DNA of 64,000 nt, taken from the NCBI RefSeq assembly GCF_900142265.1, contig NZ_FRAH01000011.1:1-64000 (forward strand), given 5' to 3'. Within the stretch, counting starts at the first letter, position 1, and each line of letters starts with the position of its first letter. Below the pieces are notes generated by a model. That model searched no databases. It was given only the letters and a program-made list of their open reading frames with translations, and was not told the origin of the DNA. This document shows positions 35,491 to 44,206 of the stretch, one piece after another. The DNA is from Anaerotignum lactatifermentans DSM 14214. Its GTDB lineage: Bacteria > Bacillota > Clostridia > Lachnospirales > Anaerotignaceae. The position numbers and the translations under genes were made by a program.

Positions 35491-35540
35491 TTGACATATG
35501 TCATAAACGGAGTATACTGAAGGAGTAAGTAACATATGTC
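35491..35540 (+). promoter_or_regulatory. Promoter with two ACATATGTC boxes upstream of the DUF134 operon
   Basis: TTGACA (35491-35496), 16 bp and TATACT (35513-35518) form a promoter. The palindromic box GACATATGTC (35493-35502) covers the -35, and a second copy ACATATGTC (35532-35540) lies downstream of the start. This is a typical repressor layout. Confidence 0.7.
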
Positions 35541-35558
35541 GAAAACAGGAGGTGTCAT

Positions 35559-35930
35559 ATGCCCAGACCGAGAAAGTGCAGAAGGGTTTGCGCCATGCCA
35601 AAGAGCAGCCGTTTTGGTCCTTTGAATGGAAGCTGCTGCGGCGAGGTGGTCATGACCGTAGATGAGTATGAAACCCTGCGGCTCATTGATCTGGCGGGAT
35701 ATACCCAGGAAGAATGCGCGGCACAGATGGGCGTTGCCCGGACAACGGTGCAGGGGGTATATAACGACGCCAGACGTAAAGTGGCTGAGTCCCTGGTAGA
35801 CGGCAAGGTGCTTGTCATCAAAGGCGGCGACTACGACCTTTGCGAAGGCACCGCAAGACCCTGTGGCAGAAAATGTCATCCCATCTGCTGCAAAAAAGAT
35901 GAAAAACACGAAGGAGATGTAACCTTATGA
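35559..35930 (+). CDS. DUF134 HTH protein
   Basis: The protein has 123 residues. The cysteine-containing opening MPRPRKCRRVC and GSCCGEVVMTVDEYETLRLIDLAGYTQEECAAQMGVARTTVQGVYNDARRKVAESLV match the DUF134 family, which has a sigma-like helix-turn-helix. The C-terminal tail is cysteine-rich (CEGTARPCGRKCHPICCKK), suggesting metal or Fe-S sensing. GGAGGTGTC precedes ATG 35559. It is coupled to the Mrp gene (ATGA overlap). It probably binds the ACATATGTC boxes and regulates its own operon, which is inference. Confidence 0.85.
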   Translation: MPRPRKCRRVCAMPKSSRFGPLNGSCCGEVVMTVDEYETLRLIDLAGYTQEECAAQMGVARTTVQGVYNDARRKVAESLVDGKVLVIKGGDYDLCEGTARPCGRKCHPICCKKDEKHEGDVTL

Positions 35931-36751
35931 GCGAAAATTGTTCCCATAACTGCGGCAGCTGCTCCTCTAACTGCAGCAACCGCAAACCGGCGGATTTTCT
36001 GGTAGCACCAAATCCCCACAGCAGCATTAAGAAAGTCATCGGCGTTGTCAGCGGCAAAGGCGGCGTTGGTAAATCTATGGTTACCAGCACACTGGCAGTA
36101 CTGACCCAGAGAAAAGGCAAACAGACAGCCATTCTGGATGCAGATATCACAGGTCCTTCCATTCCCAAGGCTTTTGGCATGAAGGAAAAAGCTTACGGCA
36201 CAGAACTGGGTATGATGCCCTGCAAAACAAAAACAGGCATTGACGTTATGTCCGTAAACCTGCTGCTGGATAACGAAACAGACCCCGTTGTATGGAGAGG
36301 TCCTGTCATTGCGGAAACTGTGAAACAGTTCTGGCGCGACGTTGTATGGGAAAATGAAGAATATATGTTCATCGACATGCCCCCCGGAACAGGTGATGTT
36401 CCTCTGACTGTATTCCAGTCCATCGCCATTGATGGCATCATCATCGTAACTTCCCCTCAGGAACTGGTTGGCATGATTGTTGACAAAGCAGTAAAAATGG
36501 CAGAAATGATGAACGTACCAATTTTGGGTATCGTAGAAAACATGTCTTATTTCGTTTGTCCTGACTGCGGCAAGAAACATCAGATCTTCGGTGAAAGCCA
36601 TATCGAAGAAATTGCGGCAAAACATAACATTCCCGTTGTATGTAAACTGCCCATCAATCCTGAAATCGCTGCAAGATGTGACAATGGGGAAGCAGAAAGC
36701 TATGAAGGCGAATGGCTGAATCCCATGATTGACTTTTTGGAAAAAATTTGA
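35927..36751 (+). CDS. Mrp/NBP35-family Fe-S carrier ATPase
   Basis: The protein has 274 residues. The cysteine-rich N-terminus (NCSHNCGSCSSNCSN) precedes a deviant Walker A (SGKGGVGKS, residues 42-50). The middle has DADITGPSIPKAFG and DMPPGTGD, and the C-terminal CxxC (C211, C214, FVCPDCGK) binds a bridging [4Fe-4S] cluster between two subunits. Mrp proteins carry Fe-S clusters to target proteins. The operon with DUF134 and a NifX-like protein suggests a role in metallocluster assembly. Confidence 0.9.
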   Translation: MSENCSHNCGSCSSNCSNRKPADFLVAPNPHSSIKKVIGVVSGKGGVGKSMVTSTLAVLTQRKGKQTAILDADITGPSIPKAFGMKEKAYGTELGMMPCKTKTGIDVMSVNLLLDNETDPVVWRGPVIAETVKQFWRDVVWENEEYMFIDMPPGTGDVPLTVFQSIAIDGIIIVTSPQELVGMIVDKAVKMAEMMNVPILGIVENMSYFVCPDCGKKHQIFGESHIEEIAAKHNIPVVCKLPINPEIAARCDNGEAESYEGEWLNPMIDFLEKI

Positions 36752-36763
36752 GGAGGAACTATC

Positions 36764-37168
36764 ATGAAAACAAGAGTAGCAGTTACTTATGAAAACGGCC
36801 AGGTATTCCAGCATTTTGGCCATACAGAACAGTTCCAGATTTTCACTGTAGAAGACGGCAAAATCCTGTCTGACGAAATCGTATCCACAAACGGCAGCGG
36901 TCACAGCCTGCTGGCAGACTTCCTGGTAGTACAGGGTGCAAGCGTTCTGATCTGCGGCGGCATCGGCGGCGGCGCAAAAATGGCGCTGGCACAGAAAAAC
37001 ATTTCTGTATTCGGCGGCGTAACAGGCGAAACAAGAAAAGTGGTTGAAGATTATCTGGCAGGCACACTGCTGTTCAATGCAAACGCAGAATGTGCAGACC
37101 ATCACCACCACGACCATGAAAACTGCGGTGAACATGATCACCATTGCGGCGGTCACTGCGGTCACTAA
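36764..37168 (+). CDS. NifB/NifX-like dinitrogenase-cofactor domain protein with His-rich tail
   Basis: The protein has 134 residues. The domain (RVAVTYENGQVFQHFGHTEQFQIFTVEDGK, later LICGGIGGGAKMAL) belongs to the family that binds iron-molybdenum cofactor precursors in NifX/NifB relatives. In non-nitrogen-fixing anaerobes the role is unclear. The C-terminus is a metal-binding tail rich in histidine with two cysteines (ADHHHHDHENCGEHDHHCGGHCGH spans residues 111-134). It lies 12 bases after the Mrp gene and ends in a terminator, so it is the third gene of that operon. Confidence 0.85.
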   Translation: MKTRVAVTYENGQVFQHFGHTEQFQIFTVEDGKILSDEIVSTNGSGHSLLADFLVVQGASVLICGGIGGGAKMALAQKNISVFGGVTGETRKVVEDYLAGTLLFNANAECADHHHHDHENCGEHDHHCGGHCGH

Positions 37169-37194
37169 ACAGCATACTTTTTGAAATCTATAAG

Positions 37195-37240
37195 GAGTCG
37201 AAACTTCCATTTTCAGATATGGAGTTTCGGCTCTTTCTTT
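37195..37240 (+). terminator. Terminator of the DUF134-Mrp-NifX operon
   Basis: GAGTCGAAACTTCCAT (37195-37210) pairs with ATGGAGTTTCGGCTC (37219-37233), with one bulge and one wobble, then TTTCTTT. Confidence 0.8.
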
Positions 37241-37338
37241 GTTTGATTTGAAAAAATAATAGTTTTCTTACCTATTTATAAATGTTTTCATAAGAAAAAT
37301 AAATTTTTTGGAAAAAGACATGGAATTTCATTTTTTTG

Positions 37339-37347
37339 TGGTATCAT
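37339..37347 (+). promoter_or_regulatory. Extended -10 promoter of the amidohydrolase
   Basis: TGG-TATCAT at 37339-37347 lies 38 bp before the ATG. No good -35 is visible, as expected for an extended -10 promoter. Confidence 0.45.
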
Positions 37348-37384
37348 AATACCATTACAAAAAAGCGGGACAGGAGGCGGAGAA

Positions 37385-38941
37385 ATGCAAGGGACATTAT
37401 ATACAGGCGGAACCATCTATACCATGGAGCCGGGTGTGTCCGTGGTGGAAGCGGTACTGGTGGAAAATGGACGAATTCAGGCAGTAGGCAAAAGAGCGGA
37501 GCTGGCAAAAGACGCGGAGAACGTTGTGGACTTAGAAGGCAAGACCATGCTGCCGGCATTTATTGACAGCCATAGCCATTTGATGGGTGTGGCAAACGGT
37601 ATGCTGCAGGTGGATTTGGCAGAAGCATCTTCTTTTGCAGAAGTGAAAGAACGGATTGAACATTTTATCCGGGAAAATCAGGTGCCCAAAGGAAAATGGG
37701 TGCTGGCGAAAGGTATCAATCATGGAAATCTGAAAGAAAAACACCTGCCGGAAAAAGCATTTCTGGATGGAATCACTGCGGAACATCCCCTGCTCATTCA
37801 GCATACCTCTGGTCATTCTGGTGTGCTCAATTCCATGGGGCTGGCAGAATTGGGTATTACAGAAACAACCACTGATCCGGAAGGCGGACGTATTGACTTT
37901 GGGACAGGTTTGCTGGAAGAAAATGCCCTCATTCAGAATATGGACAAGTTTCCTCTGCCGACAGGAGCGGAGCTGGTATCTGCTTTTGAAAAAGCACAGC
38001 ACTTATATGCTTCCAAAGGTATTACCACTGTTCAGGAAGGGATGTTTGTGGAGCAGATCAAAGGCATTTATAACATGCTCTATGAACAGAACCGACTGTG
38101 GCTGGATGTAGTAGCATATATGGATTTGAAAAATAGTCCCGAACTCATTGATGCTTTCCCCTCCTGCAAAGGGGAGTATGACCACCATTTGAAAGTGGGC
38201 GGCTACAAAGTTTTGCTGGATGGTTCTCCTCAGAGCAAGACCGCATGGGTGACGAAACCTTATACCGATGGCACTAAGGGGTATCCTATGCTTTCCGACG
38301 AAGAACTGGAACCGTTGGTAGAACGGGCAGTACGGGAACAGAAGCAGCTTTTGATGCATGCCAATGGGGATGCGGCTGCTGACCAATATCTGAGGGTATA
38401 TGAGAAAGTGATGAAAAAATGGGGCCCCGGTATCCGTCCTGTTTTGATTCATGGACAGATTATGCGCCATGACCAAGTGAAGGAACTGGCAAGACTGGGC
38501 ATCAAGCCATCCTTTTTCCTTGCTCATGTGTACCATTGGGGCGATGTGCATATGGAAAATCTGGGCATGGAACGAGCAAGACGCATCAGCCCTGTGAGAG
38601 ATGCCGAGGAAAAGCAGATTCCTTTCACACTGCACCAAGATTCTCCTGTGATTCCGCCGGATATGATGGAAACGGTTTGGTGTGCTGTGAACCGGAAAAC
38701 GAAAAACGGTGTTGTGCTGGGCGGAGAACAGAAGTTGTCTGCTTATGAAGCTTTGCAGGCAATTACCATCCATGCGGCAAAACAGTATGGGGAGGAACAG
38801 GAAAAAGGCACCATTGCTCCCGGCAAGCGGGCGGATTTTGTGGTGCTGGACAAAGACCCCATGACAGCAGAACCGAACGATATACGAAACATACAGGTCA
38901 TGATGACGGTCAAAGACGGTCAGACCATTTATCAGGTATAA
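37385..38941 (+). CDS. Amidohydrolase-family metal-dependent hydrolase (YtcJ-like)
   Basis: The protein has 518 residues. The N-terminal small beta domain (LYTGGTIYTMEPGVSVVEAVLVENGRI) and the metal-binding pair H63/H65 (IDSHSHLMG) open the TIM barrel. LLMHANGDAAADQ and LHQDSPVIPPDM supply later ligands. The C-terminal GTIAPGKRADFVVLDKDPM closes the beta domain. YtcJ-type enzymes hydrolyse amides or formamides of unknown substrates. GGAGGCGGAGAA precedes ATG 37385. The next gene follows after 12 bases and is probably co-transcribed. Confidence 0.88.
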   Translation: MQGTLYTGGTIYTMEPGVSVVEAVLVENGRIQAVGKRAELAKDAENVVDLEGKTMLPAFIDSHSHLMGVANGMLQVDLAEASSFAEVKERIEHFIRENQVPKGKWVLAKGINHGNLKEKHLPEKAFLDGITAEHPLLIQHTSGHSGVLNSMGLAELGITETTTDPEGGRIDFGTGLLEENALIQNMDKFPLPTGAELVSAFEKAQHLYASKGITTVQEGMFVEQIKGIYNMLYEQNRLWLDVVAYMDLKNSPELIDAFPSCKGEYDHHLKVGGYKVLLDGSPQSKTAWVTKPYTDGTKGYPMLSDEELEPLVERAVREQKQLLMHANGDAAADQYLRVYEKVMKKWGPGIRPVLIHGQIMRHDQVKELARLGIKPSFFLAHVYHWGDVHMENLGMERARRISPVRDAEEKQIPFTLHQDSPVIPPDMMETVWCAVNRKTKNGVVLGGEQKLSAYEALQAITIHAAKQYGEEQEKGTIAPGKRADFVVLDKDPMTAEPNDIRNIQVMMTVKDGQTIYQV

Positions 38942-38953
38942 GGAGGAGAAGGC

Positions 38954-40033
38954 TTGGGAAGAAAAAAGAAAATTGCGGCATTATGCGGCGGTATCGCAGT
39001 GGCAGCAGTCATTGGTTATGCCGCTTATGTACTGCTGACTTATCACCGAATTCCTGACGGGAAAGAAACTGGAATTGAGAAAAAAGCGGAAGGACATGTA
39101 CTGAAAGAGGAACAATCCTATACAATTTCTAGCTACAATATTGGTTTTGGGGCATATACGCCCGAATTTACGTTTTTTATGGATGGCGGAAAGCAATCTG
39201 TCGCAGAAAGTCCAGAAAGCGTTGTAGCCTGCGTAAAAGGGGCAGGAGAGGAAATTGCAGAATTTGCACCGGATTTTGCCTTATTTCAGGAAGTGGATCT
39301 GGATTCTACCAGAAGTCACCACATCAATGAATACGGTATGTTGAAAGAATTTTTCCCGGCACAGGACACCACATTTGCTGTCAATTATGATTCTGCATAC
39401 CTGATGGTGCCGCCTTGGGAGCCTCATGGGAAATCCCTGTCTGGTATGGCTGTTTTTTCATCTTATCCCATAGAAAGCGCCATCAGAAGAAGCTTGCCTA
39501 TTCAGGAAGATTTCAAAAAACTGCTGGATTTAGACAGATGTTATCAGGTGGTAAAAATTCCTGTGGAAAATGGGAAATATCTCTGCCTGTATCATGTACA
39601 TCTTTCTGCTTATGGTCATGATGATTCCGTGCGGGCAGGGCAGATTGGCATGCTGACGGCGGACATGCAGGCAGAACGGGAAAAGGGCAACTATATTGTC
39701 TGCGGCGGTGACTTCAATCATGAAATGTGCGAGAAGTCTCAGGAAGGAGAAGCCTACAGCTGGGCACATATTTTCCCCAGAGAAATGCTGCCGGAAGGCT
39801 TTACCGTTGCCATGGATACGCTGACTGAGGAACAGAAGGCGGATATGCCACAGAGCACCCGTTATACAGACATTCCCTATGACCCGGAAACTTCTTTCCA
39901 GGCAACCGTAGATGGATTTTTGATTTCGGATAATGTGGTATGTGAAAGTCTGGAAGTCATTGATACAGGATATGAATTTTCTGATCATAATCCTTTGGTG
40001 ATGACTTTCCAGCTGAAAGAAATTTCAAAATAA
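38954..40033 (+). CDS. Membrane-anchored endonuclease/exonuclease/phosphatase-family protein
   Basis: The protein has 359 residues. A single N-terminal membrane segment (IAALCGGIAVAAVIGYAAYVLLTY) precedes an EEP fold with ISSYNIGFGAY, FALFQEVDLDS (catalytic glutamate), CGGDFNHEM and the final SDHNPLVM histidine. All main active-site positions are present. The family cleaves phosphodiesters in DNA, RNA or lipids, and the extracellular placement suggests a surface phosphodiesterase. TTG 38954 (MGRKKKIA) follows AAGGAGGAGAA. Confidence 0.85.
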   Translation: MGRKKKIAALCGGIAVAAVIGYAAYVLLTYHRIPDGKETGIEKKAEGHVLKEEQSYTISSYNIGFGAYTPEFTFFMDGGKQSVAESPESVVACVKGAGEEIAEFAPDFALFQEVDLDSTRSHHINEYGMLKEFFPAQDTTFAVNYDSAYLMVPPWEPHGKSLSGMAVFSSYPIESAIRRSLPIQEDFKKLLDLDRCYQVVKIPVENGKYLCLYHVHLSAYGHDDSVRAGQIGMLTADMQAEREKGNYIVCGGDFNHEMCEKSQEGEAYSWAHIFPREMLPEGFTVAMDTLTEEQKADMPQSTRYTDIPYDPETSFQATVDGFLISDNVVCESLEVIDTGYEFSDHNPLVMTFQLKEISK

Positions 40034-40511
40034 AGCATGGTTTTTGAAAAAGTGTGGAATTTTTTCCACACTTTTTTCGTATGGTAAAAAAGAATAGAGG
40101 GATTTTTAGATAAAATGAATGAAATTAATTACATTTAAAAGAATATAATTCAGTAGAATGCAAATAAAAATGCACATTGTATACTTCTGTGAAAAATTAA
40201 CCGATTGCCATCCGCTTGTGGTGGAAAGTTGTGCTTCATTGACAGAATCACTTGATTTCATGGGGTTAGAGGCTGAAAAATTCCATAGAAAATGGAGAAA
40301 AAATGCTATATTTTTTACATATTTTTACATTTTAGGTATAAAGAAACTGTTAAAATATGGAAGTCCCTATTGCAGAATTTACAATTTCTGGATAAAATGG
40401 CAGTGAGTTCTAATCAATTTATATGAAGGAGATACCCTGCAGGAACCGCGGCTTGCCGGGCGTCTCTGCGAACCAAAGGACTTATATTTTTAAACTAGGG
40501 AGGGAATTAAT
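40034..40511 (+). promoter_or_regulatory. 478-bp gap: terminator, promoter and structured leader of the first AGCS gene
   Basis: The terminator AAAAAGTGTGGAA/TTCCACACTTTTT (40047-40076) ends the upstream operon. An extended -10 TG-T-TAAAAT lies at 40348-40356. The leader then contains the hairpin described separately at 40428-40469. The 82-residue frame at 40158 has no ribosome site and is not credible. Confidence 0.55.
40428..40469 (+). promoter_or_regulatory. Leader hairpin resembling a T-box antiterminator fragment
   Basis: GGAGATACCC (40428-40437) pairs with GGGCGTCTCT (40458-40467) over ten positions with one mismatch. The inside contains GGAACCGCG (40442-40450), which matches the core GGNACCGCG of T-box antiterminators. 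The downstream CGTCTCTGC also resembles that element. No T-box stem I is visible upstream, so the function is open. Confidence 0.4.
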
Positions 40512-41882
40512 ATGATGGACGTTATTTCTAGTATCCAAGGGGTTGTATGGGGACCCGTCATGCTGGTACTGTTGTTCGGTACACACGTATTCCTGACACT
40601 GCGTACAAGAGTGATCCAGAGATATGTGTTCAAAGGCATCAAGCTCTCTGTAACACCTGATAAAGAAGCAAGCGGTGACGTATCCGGTTTTGGTGCGCTG
40701 GCAACTGCATTGGCAGCGACCATTGGTACCGGTAACATCGTCGGCGTCGCTACAGCGATCGCATCCGGTGGTCCCGGTGCGGTATTCTGGGTATGGCTGA
40801 CAGGCTGCTTTGGTATGGCTTCCAAATACGGCGAAGCGATTCTGGCAATCAAATACAGAGTAAAAGGGAAAGACGGCGGTCTGATCGGTGGTCCCATGTA
40901 TGCTCTGGAAAGAGGTTTGAAACAGAAATGGCTGGGTATTTTGTTTGCACTGTTTGCAGGTTGTGCGTGCTTCGGTATCGGTAATGGTACACAGGGCAAC
41001 TCCATTTCCAGCATGGTACAAGATACCTTCGGCGTTTCTCCTTATATCACAGGTGTGGTTCTGACAATCCTGACAGGTATCGTTATCATCGGCGGCGTTA
41101 AGTCCATCGCAAGAGTATGTGAAAAACTGGTTCCTTTCATGGCTGGTTTCTACATCATCGGCTGTATCATTATCCTGATTTTGAACCATGATTTTGTATG
41201 GCCCGCAGTGAAGACAATCGTTACAAGCGCGTTTACACCTCGTGCGGCAGGCGGCGGTTTTGTTGGTGCTACCGTTATGATGGCAATCCGTTTTGGTATT
41301 GCCCGTGGTCTGTTCACAAACGAAGCTGGCTTGGGTTCTGCGCCTATCGTTGACGCGGCAGCTGCAACCAGAAACTCCGTTCGTCAGGGTCTGATCGCCA
41401 TGACTGGTGTATTCTGGGATACCATTATCGTATGCGCTTTGACAGGTCTGGTTCTGGTTTCTTCTATCCTGAAGAGCCCCGAAAGTCTGGCTGGTTTGAC
41501 AGGCGGCACACTTTCTTCCGCAGCTTTCGCAAGCATTCCTGTTGTAGGTCCTATCGTATTGACAGTTGGTCTGATTTGCTTCGCATGGTCTACCATCCTT
41601 GGCTGGAGCTACTACGGTGAAAGATGCTGGGTATATCTGTGTGGTCAGAAAGCAATCATGCCTTTCCGTATCATCTATACACTGGTCGTATTTGTTGGTT
41701 CCGTTATGACACTGGACGCAGTTTGGGGTATCGCGGATATTCTGAATGCATGTATGGCATTCCCCAACTTGATTGCTCTGCTTGGTCTGAGTGGTGTTAT
41801 CGTAGCTGAAACCAAGAAATATCTGTTCAGCGACAATATGGATGGTTGGTCTGATGATGAAATTCCCGTTGTGGATAAATAA
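40512..41882 (+). CDS. AGCS-family alanine/glycine:cation symporter, copy 1
   Basis: The protein has 456 residues and about 11 membrane segments. The family signature FGALATALAATIGTGNIVGVATAIASGGPGAVFWVWL spans residues 54-90, and GGPMYALERGLKQKWL follows. AGCS proteins import alanine or glycine with sodium or protons. GGGAGGG precedes ATG 40512. A strong terminator at 41938 ends the transcript, so it is a single-gene unit with its own structured leader. A second, closely similar gene follows. Confidence 0.92.
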   Translation: MMDVISSIQGVVWGPVMLVLLFGTHVFLTLRTRVIQRYVFKGIKLSVTPDKEASGDVSGFGALATALAATIGTGNIVGVATAIASGGPGAVFWVWLTGCFGMASKYGEAILAIKYRVKGKDGGLIGGPMYALERGLKQKWLGILFALFAGCACFGIGNGTQGNSISSMVQDTFGVSPYITGVVLTILTGIVIIGGVKSIARVCEKLVPFMAGFYIIGCIIILILNHDFVWPAVKTIVTSAFTPRAAGGGFVGATVMMAIRFGIARGLFTNEAGLGSAPIVDAAAATRNSVRQGLIAMTGVFWDTIIVCALTGLVLVSSILKSPESLAGLTGGTLSSAAFASIPVVGPIVLTVGLICFAWSTILGWSYYGERCWVYLCGQKAIMPFRIIYTLVVFVGSVMTLDAVWGIADILNACMAFPNLIALLGLSGVIVAETKKYLFSDNMDGWSDDEIPVVDK

Positions 41883-42496
41883 GATTTGCTACCATAAAGA
41901 GCAGAAAAAAGCAATTATATAAACTGAACAAAAATGAAGCGGCTGTACGATTGAAATGCGTACAGCCGCTTTTTTTACGCATAAATTGGAAAAAAATTCC
42001 AATTTTTTGAAAAAATATACATTTGTGCAAAGTGAGAATTTACATTTTTTTCCAGTGTCCGTTTTAGGAAGTACAAATGTGCGTGATAATCGCCTAAATT
42101 GGGCTTTTTCTTGTTTGATTTTGATAATTCGCAATGGGTTTTGCAAGGTGGATTTTGTTAGAAGTATATTAAAAGCTTTTCACAAATAAAATTTACTCGT
42201 TCAGAATATATTCATAAAAAAGGTATAAAAAAATGCGAATCATTTAATAAGAATTGTATATTTTTGTATCGAAAGAAGGTTTTTGGTAAATTTCTTTCGT
42301 AAAAAACTTCTTGTAATTTCTGAAAAATAAGATAAAATAGTAACAGGTGAGGGAATCGACAAGGTATACATAATCAGAATAGACAAAAACCGAAGATGTT
42401 TTCGTGGGACATTGTAAGGTTTGCTATTTTGAAAATGTAAAGTCGGTTTCTGCCAACGAAATTATTTTATATTTCATAAAATGGGAGGGAATTAAT
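41883..42496 (+). promoter_or_regulatory. 614-bp gap between AGCS genes: terminator and promoter
   Basis: AGCGGCTGTACG/CGTACAGCCGCT (41938-41949/41959-41970) plus seven T's ends copy 1. TTGTAA (42311-42316), 16 bp and TAAAAT (42333-42338) is a promoter for copy 2. The rest is AT-rich with no credible gene. The T-box-like hairpin of copy 1 is absent here. Confidence 0.65.
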
Positions 42497-43867
42497 ATGA
42501 TGGATGTTATTTCTAGTATCCAAGGCGTAGTATGGGGTCCAATTATGCTCGTATTACTGTTTGGTACACACGTATTCCTGACACTGCGTACAAGAGTGAT
42601 TCAGAGATATGTATTCAAAGGCATCAAGCTTTCCGTAACACCCGACAAAGAAGCAGAAGGTGACGTATCCGGTTTCGGCGCGCTGGCAACTGCACTGGCA
42701 GCGACCATCGGTACCGGTAACATCGTCGGCGTTGCTACAGCGATCGCATCCGGTGGTCCTGGTGCGGTATTCTGGGTATGGCTGACAGGCTGCTTCGGTA
42801 TTGCTTCCAAATATGGTGAAGCTGTTTTGGCTATCAAGTACAGAGTTAAAGGTAAAGACGGCGGTATGATCGGTGGTCCTATGTATGCTCTGGAAAGAGG
42901 CTTGAAACAGAAATGGCTTGGCATTCTGTTCGCGCTGTTCGCTGGTTTTGCCTGCTTCGGTATCGGTAACGGTACACAGGGTAACTCCATTACAAACATG
43001 GTAGAAAATACATTTGGTATTTCTCCTGTTATCTCCGGCGCTGTCATCACAGTTCTGACAGGTCTGGTTATCCTGGGCGGCGTTAAGTCCATCGCTAAAG
43101 TATGTGAAAAACTGGTTCCTTTCATGGCTGGTTTCTACATCATTGGTTGTATCATCATTCTGTTCCTGAACGGTTCTTATGTACTGCCCGCACTGAAACT
43201 GATCGTTACAAGTGCATTCACACCTCAGGCTGCAGGCGGCGGCTTCATCGGTTCCACAGTTATGATGGCAATTCGTTTTGGTATTGCACGTGGTTTGTTC
43301 ACTAACGAATCCGGTCTGGGCTCCGCTCCAATCGTTGACGCGGCAGCCGTTACCAGAAACCCCGTTCGTCAGGGTCTGATCGCCATGACTGGTGTATTCT
43401 GGGATACAGTTATCGTATGTGCTCTGACAGGTCTGGTTCTGGTATCCTCTATCATGAAAGACCCCGCTGGTATGACTGGTCTGACTGGTGGCGATCTGTC
43501 TTCCGCAGCGTTCAACAACATCCCCGTTATCGGGCCTATCGTATTGACAGTTGGTCTGATCACTTTCGCATGGTCCACAATCCTTGGTTGGAGCTACTAT
43601 GGTGAAAGATGTTGGGTATACCTGTGTGGTCAGAAAGCAATCATGCCTTTCCGTATCGCATGGACAATCGTTGTATTCATCGGTTCCGTTGTCAGCCTGG
43701 ACCTGATCTGGGGTATCGCGGACATCCTGAATGCTTTGATGGCATTCCCCAACTTGGTTGCTCTGCTTGGTCTGAGTGGCGTAATCGCAGCAGAAACCAA
43801 GAAATATCTGTTCAACAACAATATGGATGCATGGTCTGATGACGAAATTCCTGTTGTTGACAAATAA
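42497..43867 (+). CDS. AGCS-family alanine/glycine:cation symporter, copy 2
   Basis: The protein has 456 residues, the same length as copy 1, with most residues identical along the whole chain. Differences cluster in residues 160-240 and near residue 320. The bases just upstream (GGGAGGGAATTAAT) are shared with copy 1, so the duplication included the ribosome site. I chose ATG 42497 over the upstream in-frame ATG at 42404. It has its own promoter and terminator. Different leaders suggest different control of the two copies. Confidence 0.92.
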   Translation: MMDVISSIQGVVWGPIMLVLLFGTHVFLTLRTRVIQRYVFKGIKLSVTPDKEAEGDVSGFGALATALAATIGTGNIVGVATAIASGGPGAVFWVWLTGCFGIASKYGEAVLAIKYRVKGKDGGMIGGPMYALERGLKQKWLGILFALFAGFACFGIGNGTQGNSITNMVENTFGISPVISGAVITVLTGLVILGGVKSIAKVCEKLVPFMAGFYIIGCIIILFLNGSYVLPALKLIVTSAFTPQAAGGGFIGSTVMMAIRFGIARGLFTNESGLGSAPIVDAAAVTRNPVRQGLIAMTGVFWDTVIVCALTGLVLVSSIMKDPAGMTGLTGGDLSSAAFNNIPVIGPIVLTVGLITFAWSTILGWSYYGERCWVYLCGQKAIMPFRIAWTIVVFIGSVVSLDLIWGIADILNALMAFPNLVALLGLSGVIAAETKKYLFNNNMDAWSDDEIPVVDK

Positions 43868-43892
43868 TCAAAATCTTATCCTACCACGAATG

Positions 43893-43925
43893 AAAAGGCG
43901 GCTTTTAAAAGCCGCCTTTTTTATG
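43893..43925. terminator. Terminator of AGCS copy 2
   Basis: This is a perfect 28-bp palindrome, AAAAGGCGGCTTTT and its complement, followed by extra T's. Confidence 0.85.
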
Positions 43926-43975
43926 TTTCTTTTTATATTCTCGATAGGGAGAGAGTGATTGTTTTTTGGAAAAAG

Positions 43976-44002
43976 AAAAAGAGCTGTTCATTTGAACAGC
44001 TC
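43976..44002 (-). terminator. Terminator of tRNA-Arg
   Basis: On the minus strand GAGCTGTTC-AAAT-GAACAGCTC is followed by TTTTTC, a few bases after the tRNA 3' end. Confidence 0.8.
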
Positions 44003-44006
44003 CTAA

Positions 44007-44080
<74 letters not shown>

Positions 44081-44153
44081 ATACGTGATTCACGCAAGAA
44101 ATATAATACAAGAAAGTACATGTTTTGTCAATAGATTTTTTTAGTTTCTTTAT

Positions 44154-44192
44154 GTATTTTTGAGGGGACAATCTGAAGCCCCTCAAAAATAC
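44154..44192. terminator. Terminator of the glycosyltransferase gene
   Basis: GTATTTTTGAGGGG pairs with CCCCTCAAAAATAC over 14 bp. It lies just after the stop on the minus strand and could also act from the plus strand. Confidence 0.8.
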
Positions 44193-44206
44193 AATTTTAT
44201 TGTGTA

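Noticed and set aside
40158-40406. 82-codon ORF in the AGCS leader region
   Set aside because: No ribosome site, odd composition, and an extended -10 box inside it. It is more likely leader DNA.
40034-40511. Glycine riboswitch upstream of the AGCS gene
   Set aside because: Such a gene often has one, but none of the tandem glycine-aptamer consensus stretches is visible. Only the T-box-like hairpin is seen.
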